Shown: positions 29,143-38,281 of the stretch, one piece after another
Position numbering within the stretch: the stretch's first letter is position 1
Layout: each line of letters opens with the position of its first letter
Assembly: GCA_021770345.1 (NCBI GenBank)
Contig: JAETRD010000005.1
Location: 62,001-126,000, forward strand
DNA from: Lachnospiraceae bacterium
GTDB lineage: Bacteria > Bacillota > Clostridia > Lachnospirales > Lachnospiraceae
Length of the DNA stretch: 64,000 bases
Direction of reading: 5' to 3'
Program-made: the position numbers and the translations under genes
Notes under the pieces: model-generated
What the model was told of the DNA's origin: nothing
The model's input: only the letters and a program-made list of their open reading frames with translations
Databases searched by the model: none

Positions 29143-30366
29143 TCACAAAAAACATTCCGCAATGTATTCCGCCCTGTTTTTCCATGTATGCCGCTCTCCG
29201 GCTGCCCGATAGCCGCGGTCCGCAAGCTCCTGCATCCGCTCCATATGGCCGAACAGTTCAAACACCCGTTCCGGCAGTGTCTCAAGCTCTTTCCTGGAAA
29301 ACATCACAAGCTCTTTTCCGTCGGTAAATTCCTGCCTCATGTAGGAGGAATCATCGGTGACGACCGCCGCCCCTGCAAGCATCCCGTTAAACACGCGGTC
29401 ATGGGCCCCTGCCTTAAACCAGGTCATTGTATTCAGCACAATTTTGGAGTCATTCATAAGCGGTAAAATCTCGGGCGCGAGTACTTTCCCCCGGTAATCC
29501 AGATTGGGATGGCCGCTCCACTCGCACTGATCCCAGCCCGTTCCGAGCGCAGTCACGCGGATTCCACTCTCCACGAGAATGCGCACCGCCTGCTCCCTGA
29601 AAAAAGAAGTTGCATAGGAGTCGAGGAATCTCATTTTCAGGATAAGATTCGCGAGCCGCTCATCGCTAAACGCTTCTTTTGATACCGTTTTCGCATACTC
29701 TTCGATCGCCTGTTCCGTCGTCTTATCCGGTTGCCGCACCAGTTCCGCGAGCACTTCCCCCGCCATCTCTTCGGCGTCAATCCCTTCAATCGATTTTAAG
29801 TCCGGAATCATCTCGGACACCGTATAAATCGGCAGCGCCCCCGCGTACAGCACATCGATTCCCCGCTCCGCAAGCGGCTTATGGCGTTTTCCAAGCTCAA
29901 CTCCCGCGTGCGGAAGAAAGTCCACCTGACGGATATTCTTATAAAATCTCCGAATATATCTCACATGATTGCGGTCGGTGCAGAGCACGATCGCTGTGGA
30001 CGGCGCCTTTTTCAGCGGACGGTCATAGTGGAACGGATGGTCCATCAGAATATTGACATACGGAATCCCGTAATACTCCCAGACATTGCACCGCTCTCCG
30101 GCAGACACGTCTTTTTCCGGCTGTATTTCCAGATTATATCCCATATTATTGAACGTCACACAGGCAAATTCCGCTCCCTGTGGCTTTGGTTCCCCCTCAG
30201 ACGCTTCCTCCTTCAACAGCGCAAGCAATGCCTCCTTGCTCTCCTCTTTGCGGCCCGCATCATAGACAAAAGAAGCAAACCCCAGCAGCGCAAACGCGTT
30301 GCAGAGCTCCTCCGTAAACAAATCCAACGTATCATAAATCCCTTTAAAAAAGATAATTGTCTTCAA
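29143..30366 (-). CDS. Glycosyltransferase, CgeB/Glyco_trans_1_2 type
   Basis: A 407-residue protein with GT-B layout. The donor-side half shows NLDYRGKVLAPEILPLMNDS, IVLNTMTWFKAGAHDRVFNGMLAGAAVVTDD and a C-terminal YRAAGERHTWKNRAEYI. The N-terminal half (IIFFKGIYDTLDLFTEELC) is less conserved, with a long linker of about 60 residues in the middle. It is the first gene of a two-gene minus-strand unit, divergent from the large flagellin gene. Confidence 0.72.
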   Translation of the reverse strand: MKTIIFFKGIYDTLDLFTEELCNAFALLGFASFVYDAGRKEESKEALLALLKEEASEGEPKPQGAEFACVTFNNMGYNLEIQPEKDVSAGERCNVWEYYGIPYVNILMDHPFHYDRPLKKAPSTAIVLCTDRNHVRYIRRFYKNIRQVDFLPHAGVELGKRHKPLAERGIDVLYAGALPIYTVSEMIPDLKSIEGIDAEEMAGEVLAELVRQPDKTTEQAIEEYAKTVSKEAFSDERLANLILKMRFLDSYATSFFREQAVRILVESGIRVTALGTGWDQCEWSGHPNLDYRGKVLAPEILPLMNDSKIVLNTMTWFKAGAHDRVFNGMLAGAAVVTDDSSYMRQEFTDGKELVMFSRKELETLPERVFELFGHMERMQELADRGYRAAGERHTWKNRAEYIAECFL

Positions 30367-30490
30367 TAGTGAAATCCTCCCGTTTCAATACCGCTTCCCG
30401 GTTATGCCGCATTTTTATTTCCTTAATATCATAGCAGAAATAGAAAAGGAAGAAAATACTCCACAAATGCCGATTTTTGTAATAAAGTTA

Positions 30491-30518
30491 TCATCTTTTT
30501 ATTTCGATTTGCCGAAAT
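30491..30518 (+). promoter_or_regulatory. Weak sigma-28-like site before large flagellin gene
   Basis: GCCGAAAT (30511-30518) matches the -10 found before the FliD-like gene. At the same 16-base distance the -35 is only TCAT (30491-30494). A TATAAT (30525-30530) nearby offers a sigma-A alternative without a clear -35. Confidence 0.4.
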
Positions 30519-30623
30519 ATCATGTATAATAGATATATTAACAGTTTCTAATTAATAGTTTCTATCTTGATCATACAGTTATTTGTCCCGGCGCCTGATC
30601 CGGTAATCATGGAGGATACAGTT

Positions 30624-32426
30624 ATGCTTATTCAGCACAATCAACAGGCTTTGTTTGCGCAGAACCGCCTGCGCGCCACAACCGGACAGCGTGCAAAAGC
30701 TTCGGAAAAGCTGAGCACCGGTTATCGCATCAACCGTGCGGCCGATGATGCCGCCGGCTTACAGATCTCCGAGAAACTGCGCTGGCAGGTACGGGGGCTT
30801 GACCGCGCCTCCGAGAATATTTCCGACGGTCTCTCCTACATACAGGTTGCCGACGGTGCGCTCGAGGAGGTTCACGCGATGCTGCAGCGCATGAATGAGC
30901 TCTGCACACAGGCTGCCAACGACACCAATACGGCTGCCGACCGCAATGCAATCCAGGCCGAGATCAGCCAGCTGCAGGAGGCGACCGAATCTATTTTCAC
31001 CGACACCAAATTCAACACGTTTCATGTGTTTACCTTAGACGAGACAAATGCGCCGCCGGGTTCCTCAATTCACAAGGGATTGCTGAACGTCATTGAGCCT
31101 GCGAATATCACGCAGCAGGGGAATCTGGCAAACACCGTAACCTTTGACAACGCCGCCGACTGGGTATCGAGCGGAAACCGCCTGCCGCAGTATAATACCA
31201 TCGAGACTGCCTACGACCCGGCCACAGGCAATGTCGTCGGCACTCCCACGACCTCCTCGGCGAATTCCAATACGATACCCGATCTGACGCACAACGGCGT
31301 CACCTACAGCCTGCAGGCCAACTGGACCACTCTGATCAATGCGGCTTCATCCTCGGGCGGTACCGTGACCGCAAACGGTATCACCTACACCCGATCGGGA
31401 AATACGCTCACCTATCAGAACGGAAACGATACGGTGGAGTTAAGGTTTGCTTCAAATTACTGGCAGGGACAGTATTATTATCATCTGACTTCCGCCACCG
31501 CAACCACCACGGATGCCTCGGGCAATAAGGTCGCAGATACCGCACTTACTTATCAGAATTACGAGGGTTCTGGCGCCTCCTTTGTCCAGGGCGTCACCTA
31601 CCCGGCTTCCTATATCGATTTCAGCGGTCTTGGCACCAATTATCAGGTTGACGATCTGATCGATCTCGGCTTTGCCTCGACCTGTTCCCACGGCTGCGGC
31701 TGTTACTACAGCATCAAGTTTGTAGATGATTCCACCGGTTTTCCGGGGACCACCGCAAACGGCCTTAAATACAAAGAAACTTCGCAGGGCGGCTCCTATC
31801 TGATCGAGATCGATATCAGCAACGTGACGAGCGGCTCCCAGATTGTCGCCGCCATGGTCGATGCCGCAACAAAATCGGGCGGTTTCGACGGCCACTGGGA
31901 ACAGCTTGCCTACAATGTCAATCAGCCGGACCGGATGTATCTCTATGAGGACACTCCCAGTATCGCAAGCGGCAGCCAGTCCACCTGGGAACCGAAGCCC
32001 AGAAGCGCGGCCGGTGAGCTGGTTTCCATCGAGGAGGAGATACACATCCAGTCCTCCGCGCTCGCGCATACCGCTATCATTATCCTGAAACCGGCAATGT
32101 CAAATGCCCTGCTAAAGATCAACGATCTCCCGGTCAACAGCTATACCGCCGCAGGCCATTCGATGCAGGCGGTACAGGACGCGATTGCCTATGTCAGCAG
32201 CAAGCGCAGCTATCTCGGTGCGATGCAGAACCGTCTCGAACACGCCAGATCCATCGACGACAGTTCGGCAGAAAATTCCCAATCCGCGGAAAGCCGCATC
32301 CGGGATGCCGACATTGCCAAAGAGATGATTCTCTACTCCGCTTTGAATATCTTACAGCAGGCCGGCGAGTCCATGCTCGCCCAGGCAAACCAGAACCCGC
32401 AGAGCGTCCTCAGTCTGTTTTCATAA
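30624..32426 (+). CDS. Large flagellin with Cys/His-bearing central domain
   Basis: A 600-residue flagellin. The start is the ATG at 30624 (MLIQHNQQALFAQNR) with GGAGG upstream; 19 upstream codons are spurious. D0/D1 ends are canonical: STGYRINRAADDAAGLQISEKLR near the start, and SAESRIRDADIAKEM, NILQQAGESMLAQANQNPQSVL at the end. Between them is a variable domain of about 340 residues, Thr/Ser/Asn-rich and beta-like. It contains CSHGCGCYY, with Cys354, His356, Cys358 and Cys360. Cysteine is rare in flagellins, so this may bind metal or form a disulfide on the filament surface. A zinc-ribbon gene and the protease flagellin follow on the same strand. Confidence 0.88.
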   Translation: MLIQHNQQALFAQNRLRATTGQRAKASEKLSTGYRINRAADDAAGLQISEKLRWQVRGLDRASENISDGLSYIQVADGALEEVHAMLQRMNELCTQAANDTNTAADRNAIQAEISQLQEATESIFTDTKFNTFHVFTLDETNAPPGSSIHKGLLNVIEPANITQQGNLANTVTFDNAADWVSSGNRLPQYNTIETAYDPATGNVVGTPTTSSANSNTIPDLTHNGVTYSLQANWTTLINAASSSGGTVTANGITYTRSGNTLTYQNGNDTVELRFASNYWQGQYYYHLTSATATTTDASGNKVADTALTYQNYEGSGASFVQGVTYPASYIDFSGLGTNYQVDDLIDLGFASTCSHGCGCYYSIKFVDDSTGFPGTTANGLKYKETSQGGSYLIEIDISNVTSGSQIVAAMVDAATKSGGFDGHWEQLAYNVNQPDRMYLYEDTPSIASGSQSTWEPKPRSAAGELVSIEEEIHIQSSALAHTAIIILKPAMSNALLKINDLPVNSYTAAGHSMQAVQDAIAYVSSKRSYLGAMQNRLEHARSIDDSSAENSQSAESRIRDADIAKEMILYSALNILQQAGESMLAQANQNPQSVLSLFS

Positions 32427-32497
32427 GCAGAGCCGCAGTCTGCTCGCCTGCAGTTGTATTTTTACATTATCTTGTTTTAGAAAGAGGAGTTTTTCAT

Positions 32498-32878
32498 ATG
32501 GGAGTCGTTTTAAATTATCAATGCGGCTGCGGTTATAAACGGGAAGTTTGTATCGGCGCCGGTCTGCGGGCATCCCGCACAGACATTTTATCTGCGCTCT
32601 TTTCCGATGACGAACTGGCGGATTTTCGTAAGGCAGAGGCAGCCGGAGATGTAACCTCACATCTCTGTGAAAACATTCTTGGTTTTTGCCCTGCCTGCAA
32701 TGAATATCATACGGTTTCATTTTTTCATTATACATGCAGGGACGGGGCATCTCGCTTGCTCACCGGCACCTGCCCGATTTGCGGCCATGCTGTCACGCAG
32801 ATCAAAGAGACAACCGCGATTGCCTGTCCAAATTGTCGGAAATTCATCGAGGCAAAACAGACCGGTTACTGGGATTAG
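32498..32878 (+). CDS. Zinc-ribbon protein between two flagellin genes
   Basis: A 126-residue protein with AAGAGGAG before its ATG. It has four Cys pairs: CGC near 9-11, CPAC near 66-69, CPIC near 92-95 and CPNC near 108-111, which suggests two zinc ribbons. There is no signal peptide or membrane segment. It lies 72 bases after the large flagellin and 24 bases before the protease flagellin, with no terminator in between, so co-expression with them is likely. No function is known; an assembly or redox role for the neighbouring Cys-bearing flagellin is a guess from context. Confidence 0.65.
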   Translation: MGVVLNYQCGCGYKREVCIGAGLRASRTDILSALFSDDELADFRKAEAAGDVTSHLCENILGFCPACNEYHTVSFFHYTCRDGASRLLTGTCPICGHAVTQIKETTAIACPNCRKFIEAKQTGYWD

Positions 32879-32901
32879 CACTTCTGCGCGGAGGATTTAC
32901 A

Positions 32902-34926
32902 ATGGTTATTCAACACATGATGGCATCTGGAATTTCCGGTCGTCAACTCGGTATCACCGATAAAAGATTGAAAAAAAGTTCAGAAAAGCTGTCCTCCGGT
33001 TACCGTATCAACCGTTCCGCGGACGATGCCGCCGGACTTCAAATCTCCGAAAAGCTCCGGTGGCAGATCCGTGGTTTAAACCGCGCCTCCGACAATATCC
33101 AGGACGGAATTTCCCTGTTGGACATTGCAGACGGTGCACTCGGCGAAACACACGCGTTGCTGCAGCGCATGCGTGAACTGTCTGTGCAGGCAGGAAACGA
33201 CACAAACACAAATGCAGACCGCACTGCCGTACAGAATGAAATCGACTTTTTGACAGAAGAGGTGGACCGCATTGCAAACAGCACACAATTTAATACCATG
33301 ACTCTGCTGGACGGTTCTCTCTCTGCCTCCCTTGCCGGGAGCTCTCCTTACCGGACGACACTCTTTCTGCAGAACGGGCAAAATGTTCCGGACAATACTC
33401 TGACCGTGACAAATCCTGTCATTGATTCCTCTGTCACAAAATTAACCCCGGCAGAGGCAAATGCACTGTCACAGATTTTAAAAGACTCCATCGTTCCGCA
33501 GGCAGTCAACGCGTTTTTGTCTTCTTATAACTATGTTTTTCAGGGCGCTCTGCAAAACGGCCAAATCAGTCAGCAGATAGGCCTGAAAATCTATCAGGAT
33601 AACAATACCGTGCTGGCCTACGTTGCAACGCAATCCTCCTACGATCCCGCAACCGGTCAGCTTGGAGGACTCGAATTAAATCTTTCTGTCAATGTAAACA
33701 CCATCCCCATGACAAACGGCACCTTAAGCGCCAATACACGCCGTGAACTGGAAACCACGATTGTCCACGAACTTATGCATGCATTTATGAGCGACACACT
33801 CACAAACGGAATGCTCGGCGCCACCGGAGGCAAAATAGACGCCGCCAACAAATTCCCGTTATGGTTTATCGAGGGTATGGCGCAGACCGCCGCCGGCGGC
33901 TGTTCCAACGACAACGATTGGGTAAACGGCAAAAACGGCCTGAATCTGGACGCCCATTCGACACTGGCACAGATTCAGACCTCGGTCCAAGCGTCAAACC
34001 ACAGTCTGACAAACAGCGCATCCGAGACTGCCGCACAATACGGTACCGGATATCTGGCATGTATGTACCTGGGCTATCTCGCCGCCGGCCGGCCATCCTC
34101 CATCACTTCGGCTTCTATCGGAGCCGGGCTTGGCATTCTCATAGATAAGCTTGTAGGCGGAGAAGCTTTAAATACGGTAATTCATAATTTCTCCGGCGGC
34201 GCCTACACGTCTATCGCAGATTTTGAAGCCAAATTCGGCGACAACGCATCCGCGCAATTTATCCATGACCTTCTGGCAGCAGTCGGAGACACAGGAAACG
34301 GAAGCGTCTTACCTAACACCTCGACCGGTTTTGTGTCATCCGACCTTCTGCCCGACGCTGTGGTAAGCACCCCTGCTCCCGCCTACCGGATCGATGAAGG
34401 AAATGAATTTGTATCCTCAAGCGTCGCCTACCGAAACTGGATCAGCGGCGGTGCAAAAGTGCCGGGTTCCGGCACTGGCGGCGGTGGAACCGGCGGCGGC
34501 GGTGGGACCGGCGGCACTGCCGCCGCGCTTGGCCCTCTTCATATCCAGACGGGTGCACTCGGCAGACAGAGTGTCCTCATCGCACTTGAGGATATGCGCG
34601 CAGCCGCACTCGGCCTTACACCCGGACTCTCCGTAATGAGCCACAATGACGCCTGTGCCGCCATTGCCGCCTGTGATCACGCAATAGAACTTGTATCTGC
34701 CGAGCGCTCCAAAATCGGCGCCATTACAAACCGCCTTCAGCACGCGGCATCCACTGACGATAATACTTCGGAAAATTCCCAATCTGCCGAGAGCCGCATC
34801 CGCGATACCGATCTTGCAGAAGAAATGGTTCGCTACTCTGCCATAAATATTTTGCAGCAGGCCGGGCAGGCTGTGCTTGCGCAGGCTTCCCAAAATGCGG
34901 AATCGGTTCTGACACTGCTCTCATAA
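32902..34926 (+). CDS. Flagellinolysin-type flagellin with HExxH protease domain
   Basis: A 674-residue flagellin. The start is the ATG at 32902, after GGAGG; a longer frame reads through the previous gene. D0/D1 ends are canonical (SSGYRINRSADDAAGLQISEK; SAESRIRDTDLAEEM, NILQQAGQAVLAQASQ). The variable region carries a zinc-protease domain: TIVHELMHAF with His289, Glu290 and His293, then WFIEGMAQ with Glu324 as the likely third ligand (gluzincin pattern). A Gly-rich hinge (GTGGGGTGGGGGTGG) near 520 links it to the C-terminal D1. Flagellinolysins of this design are known from Clostridium haemolyticum and others and give proteolytic filaments. All metal-binding residues are present, so activity is likely. 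Confidence 0.9.
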   Translation: MVIQHMMASGISGRQLGITDKRLKKSSEKLSSGYRINRSADDAAGLQISEKLRWQIRGLNRASDNIQDGISLLDIADGALGETHALLQRMRELSVQAGNDTNTNADRTAVQNEIDFLTEEVDRIANSTQFNTMTLLDGSLSASLAGSSPYRTTLFLQNGQNVPDNTLTVTNPVIDSSVTKLTPAEANALSQILKDSIVPQAVNAFLSSYNYVFQGALQNGQISQQIGLKIYQDNNTVLAYVATQSSYDPATGQLGGLELNLSVNVNTIPMTNGTLSANTRRELETTIVHELMHAFMSDTLTNGMLGATGGKIDAANKFPLWFIEGMAQTAAGGCSNDNDWVNGKNGLNLDAHSTLAQIQTSVQASNHSLTNSASETAAQYGTGYLACMYLGYLAAGRPSSITSASIGAGLGILIDKLVGGEALNTVIHNFSGGAYTSIADFEAKFGDNASAQFIHDLLAAVGDTGNGSVLPNTSTGFVSSDLLPDAVVSTPAPAYRIDEGNEFVSSSVAYRNWISGGAKVPGSGTGGGGTGGGGGTGGTAAALGPLHIQTGALGRQSVLIALEDMRAAALGLTPGLSVMSHNDACAAIAACDHAIELVSAERSKIGAITNRLQHAASTDDNTSENSQSAESRIRDTDLAEEMVRYSAINILQQAGQAVLAQASQNAESVLTLLS

Positions 34927-34942
34927 CCTTACGACCCAGGCT

Positions 34943-34992
34943 AAAAGAACGGCGGCAAAGCGTTTATAACGCCTGCCGCCGTTCTTTTGCCG
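34943..34992. terminator. Bidirectional terminator after protease flagellin
   Basis: AAAAGAACGGCGGCA and TGCCGCCGTTCTTTT arms (about 34947-34961, 34976-34990) enclose a 14-base centre. The last codons of the convergent glycosyltransferase gene (stop at 34964) lie inside it. Confidence 0.88.
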
Positions 34993-36121
34993 GCGGATAA
35001 TCTCCACACTTCTCATAATATCGCTTTGCCTTAACCGCCTCTCCCAGGCATTCATAGATGACCCCGACATTATAATATGCCAGATAAGAGTTTACTCCCC
35101 GTCCGCGGCACTCCGCATGGCCGGTTGCTTTCAAAAATTCCGCCACCGCATCCGCAAACCGCTCGTTATTCATATAAATCAGTCCCATCAAAAACTGGAA
35201 ATCCGCACTGTTTCCGAACTCGTCATAAATATTTTCGAAAAACAACGCCGTCTGTGCCTGCCCGCTGTTAATCAGCGCATAGCCGTACGTCTCAACCATA
35301 TCGATCACATACTCCAGCTTCGGATTCAGATCATAGGAAAGACCTCTTGCAAACCAGAGACACGCCTGCTCGTAATCCTTCGCCATATACCAGCTCTTAC
35401 CGAGCTGATACAGCAGATACGGCACCTGTTCGGCAGCCTCTGACACCCATCCGGCGGTCTGCGGCTGTTCGGCGGCTTCCGGCGCCCGTCCGTCATCCTG
35501 CGGCACCCATTCAGCAGTCCAGCCAAGCCGTACAAGCTCCTGCTCTAACAGACGGATATTCCGCATAGCCTTTTCCGTTCTCTGTTCCCGGGTCAAATCG
35601 TAGCCGATGTGAAGAAAAGCCAGGCCCGTCCGATACGTCTCATATGCTCCGCCCTCCCGCGCAATGACCTGCTCGTGAATCCTGCCTTCATAGCGGAACC
35701 TGCTTTTAGAGAAAATCCGGTTAATCCACTCATCATTTTCATGTTCTTGTCCATCCCGTTTGTACACATTACGCCGATAAACGCGCCCCACCGCCGCCGG
35801 CTTATCCGCTGCCGCCTGCCTGAGCTTTCGCAGTTCCTCCTGCCCGATGGGCTCTAAAAACTCATCCGCATCCACCACCATGACCAAATCGTTAGATGCT
35901 TTGGAAACGGCAAAATTCTTTGCCGCTGCAAAGTCATCACACCACAGGAAATCATAAACCTTATCGGTATAGCGAAGCGCGATTTCCCTGGTCCGGTCCG
36001 CAGAGCCCGTATCGGCGACAATCAGTTCAAATCCGTACGGAGCAAGACAATCCAGGCACCGGGCAATGTTCTGTTCTTCGTTTTTTGTGATGATACAAAC
36101 TGACAATGCAATATCTTTCAT
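34964..36121 (-). CDS. GT2 glycosyltransferase with C-terminal TPR domain
   Basis: A 385-residue protein. The GT-A domain (1-230) starts LSVCIITKNEEQNIARCLDCL and has the nucleotide-sugar DxD-type motif VVDADEFL near 86-93, then HEQVIAREGG. A linker with an imperfect repeat (TAEWVPQDDGRAPEAAEQPQ, then TAGWVSEAAEQ) joins it to TPR-like helices (LGKSWYMAKDYEQACLWFARG, FLMGLIYMNNERFADAV, YYNVGVIYECLGEAVKAKRYYEKCGDY). The TPR tail closely resembles that of the radical SAM protein at 55231-56771. SunS-like GT2-TPR enzymes glycosylate proteins, so flagellin is a reasonable target. It is convergent with the protease flagellin. Confidence 0.8.
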   Translation of the reverse strand: MKDIALSVCIITKNEEQNIARCLDCLAPYGFELIVADTGSADRTREIALRYTDKVYDFLWCDDFAAAKNFAVSKASNDLVMVVDADEFLEPIGQEELRKLRQAAADKPAAVGRVYRRNVYKRDGQEHENDEWINRIFSKSRFRYEGRIHEQVIAREGGAYETYRTGLAFLHIGYDLTREQRTEKAMRNIRLLEQELVRLGWTAEWVPQDDGRAPEAAEQPQTAGWVSEAAEQVPYLLYQLGKSWYMAKDYEQACLWFARGLSYDLNPKLEYVIDMVETYGYALINSGQAQTALFFENIYDEFGNSADFQFLMGLIYMNNERFADAVAEFLKATGHAECRGRGVNSYLAYYNVGVIYECLGEAVKAKRYYEKCGDYPPAKERRQAL

Positions 36122-36144
36122 TATGTCTCCTGCTCTATAACCAC

Positions 36145-36181
36145 GATAATGGCATCTGACGATACGCCAGATGCCATTATC
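36145..36181. terminator. Bidirectional terminator after flagellin
   Basis: A perfect 14-bp stem GATAATGGCATCTG/CAGATGCCATTATC (36145-36158, 36168-36181) lies between the flagellin stop at 36215 and the glycosyltransferase start at 36121. Confidence 0.85.
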
Positions 36182-36214
36182 ATAATATGGAAAATCTCCA
36201 TTCGTTACACTGTT

Positions 36215-37042
36215 TTACTGCAAAATATTAACCACTGCCTTCGCGTCCTCGTTATACTGTGCAAGTATACTCTGCGAAGCATGTACCAGAATCCGATTTG
36301 TAGAATACAGAACCATCTCCATATTCATATTCGTATCACGAATACCGGATTCCGCGCGCTGCGTATTCTGGGATGTATTATCCGTATTGCGCACCGCAGC
36401 CTCAAGCCGCTCCTGCTGCGCCCCGAACACATCCCGCCATTCCCCGGCCTTTTCAATTGCATCCTGAACCATCTTTATGGATTTTGTAGCGGCATCGTGA
36501 GACGACACATCAACCTTATCCACACCAAGGCTCTCTTTGCTTGCATTTACAAACTGAATCACCACGCTCTGGCCTGCCAGAGAACCGGTCTGAATCTTAA
36601 AATATCCCGGTCTCGCCTGTGGAGTTCCCTCCGCCAACATATACTGCTGATTAAAATGCGTTGTGTAAGCGATACGATCCAGCTCCTCATTGAGCTGATC
36701 AAGCTCATCCTGAATCGCATCCCGGTCTTCTGCCGAATTGGTATCGTTCGCACCCTGTGTCGTGAGATCCACCATCCGGTCAAGTATCTCCTGCGTTTCC
36801 TGAAGAGCCGCATCCGCCGTCTGAAGCATGCTGATTCCGTCCTGCGCATTCTTGGAACCGCGATTTAAGCCTCTGACCTGATGGCGCATTGTCTCTGAAA
36901 TCTTAAGCCCTGCCGCATCATCATTCGCCCCGGTAATCTTGTATCCGGTCGCAAGCTTCTTAGAGGACTTTTCCATCTTTTTGACATTACAACGCAAATA
37001 TCTGCTCTCTTCGATTGCTGCCATGTTATGATTAACTACCAT
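36215..37042 (-). CDS. Flagellin, standard short type
   Basis: A 275-residue flagellin with almost no variable domain. The N-terminus is typical (MVVNHNMAAIEESRYL, LATGYKITGANDDAAGLKISE), then DLTTQGANDTNSAEDRDAIQDEL. The C-terminal D1/D0 has NTQRAESGIRDTNMNMEM and ends QSILAQYNEDAKAVVNILQ. The compact size suggests the main structural filament subunit; the two larger flagellins would be minor or specialised. A good sigma-28-like promoter lies upstream, a strong terminator downstream, and the pseudaminic acid genes end 115 bases before it. Confidence 0.93.
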   Translation of the reverse strand: MVVNHNMAAIEESRYLRCNVKKMEKSSKKLATGYKITGANDDAAGLKISETMRHQVRGLNRGSKNAQDGISMLQTADAALQETQEILDRMVDLTTQGANDTNSAEDRDAIQDELDQLNEELDRIAYTTHFNQQYMLAEGTPQARPGYFKIQTGSLAGQSVVIQFVNASKESLGVDKVDVSSHDAATKSIKMVQDAIEKAGEWRDVFGAQQERLEAAVRNTDNTSQNTQRAESGIRDTNMNMEMVLYSTNRILVHASQSILAQYNEDAKAVVNILQ

Positions 37043-37087
37043 GTTTCCACCTGCCTCTTCCTTGAGTAATCTATAATTCTATCATTT

Positions 37088-37115
37088 ATATCGAACGGTT
37101 TTCCTTTTTTCTTTA
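37088..37115 (-). promoter_or_regulatory. Sigma-28-like promoter of short flagellin
   Basis: On the minus strand TAAA (37112-37115), a 16-base spacer and TTCGATAT (37088-37095) match the flagellar sigma consensus well. It is 45 bases before the start codon. Confidence 0.7.
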
Positions 37116-37156
37116 GCCGTTCCGGCATTTTTATACATACTCTCCCGATAATTTGT

Positions 37157-38281
37157 TTATCTGCCGCAGTATTCCTTTACCTTCTCAATCACATACCGCT
37201 GTTCTTCCTCTGTCAGCCCCGGATACAGCGGAAGACTGATGCACTCGCCGTAATATGCCTCCGCATTCGGACAGCACACATCCCCATAACCGTGTGTCCG
37301 GTAATACGGGTGTGAATATACCGGAATGTAATGTACATTCACCGCAATCCCGGCCCCGCGCAGCTGTTCGAACACTTCTTTTCTCTTTCCGTTCTTCACA
37401 CGGATCACATACAGATGCCAGGCGTTCCTGCAGCCCTCCATCTGATAGGGGATTTCAATATTCGCCTCCCCCGCAAACGCCTCGTCATAAATATGCGCCT
37501 TATCCTCCCTGGCAGCCAGAAATGACGGAAGCTTATCCATCTGGGAAATCCCGAGTGCACACTGAAAATCGGTGATACGATAGTTAAAACCGAGTTCTGT
37601 CTGCTCATAATACCAGGGACCGTCATTCTTCGAAAGGAAGCGCTCATCCCTCGTGATACCATGCGTCCGGAACAGCTTCAGACGCTCGTAAAGCGTTTCG
37701 TCATTCGTCAGAATCATACCGCCCTCGCCGGTCGTGATATGCTTCACCGGATGAAAGCTGAACGTTGTCAGATCGGAAAGTCCTCCGACACGCACCCCCT
37801 TATATTCTGCCCCGAGTGCATGAGCCGCGTCCTCAATGACAACCAGCCGGTGCTTTTTTGCAATCGCATGAATCTCATCCATCTCGCAGGGCCGTCCCGT
37901 AAAGTGAACCGGAATAATCGCTTTTGTGCGCGCCGTGATTTTGCGTTCGATCTCCGCCGGGTCTATATTGTATGTCCGGGGATTGATATCCGCAAAAACG
38001 GGCACTCCTCCGCAGTACAGCACGCAGTTTGCGGATGCCGCAAATGTAATGGGCGTCGTGATTACTTCGTCCCCCGCCGCGATTCCCGCCGCGAAGCAGG
38101 CCGCATGGAGCGCAGCCGTCCCGTTTGCGATCGCAACCGCATATTGAGCCCCGGTATACGCCGCGACCTTCTTCTCAAACTGCTCAATCAATGGCCCTGT
38201 CGTCAGAAAATCCGACTTCAGTGCGCGTATCACGGCTTCAATATCGTCCTCATCAATCGTCTGCCTTCCGTATGGAATCAT
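37157..38281 (-). CDS. pseC: PseC-type UDP-4-keto sugar aminotransferase
   Basis: A 374-residue PLP enzyme of the DegT/DnrJ/EryC1 group. The start is the ATG at 38279-38281 (MIPYGRQTIDEDD) with AGGGAG upstream; it overlaps the end of pseG by 29 bases. Family marks are TTGPLIEQFEKKVAAYTGA, ITTPITFAASANCVLYCGG, VIEDAAHALGAEYKG and the PLP lysine Lys180 in FSFHPVKHITTGEGG. The PseC-specific feel (TTGP, HFTGRPCEM, GFNYRITDFQ) and the adjoining pseG and pseI support UDP-4-amino-4,6-dideoxy-GlcNAc/AltNAc formation in pseudaminic acid synthesis. The partner dehydratase PseB is not in the window. Confidence 0.88.
   Translation of the reverse strand: MIPYGRQTIDEDDIEAVIRALKSDFLTTGPLIEQFEKKVAAYTGAQYAVAIANGTAALHAACFAAGIAAGDEVITTPITFAASANCVLYCGGVPVFADINPRTYNIDPAEIERKITARTKAIIPVHFTGRPCEMDEIHAIAKKHRLVVIEDAAHALGAEYKGVRVGGLSDLTTFSFHPVKHITTGEGGMILTNDETLYERLKLFRTHGITRDERFLSKNDGPWYYEQTELGFNYRITDFQCALGISQMDKLPSFLAAREDKAHIYDEAFAGEANIEIPYQMEGCRNAWHLYVIRVKNGKRKEVFEQLRGAGIAVNVHYIPVYSHPYYRTHGYGDVCCPNAEAYYGECISLPLYPGLTEEEQRYVIEKVKEYCGR

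Noticed and set aside
32734-32901. 56 extra N-terminal codons of the protease flagellin
   Set aside because: They read through the zinc-ribbon gene in another frame; the ATG at 32902 has a GGAGG site and the normal flagellin start.
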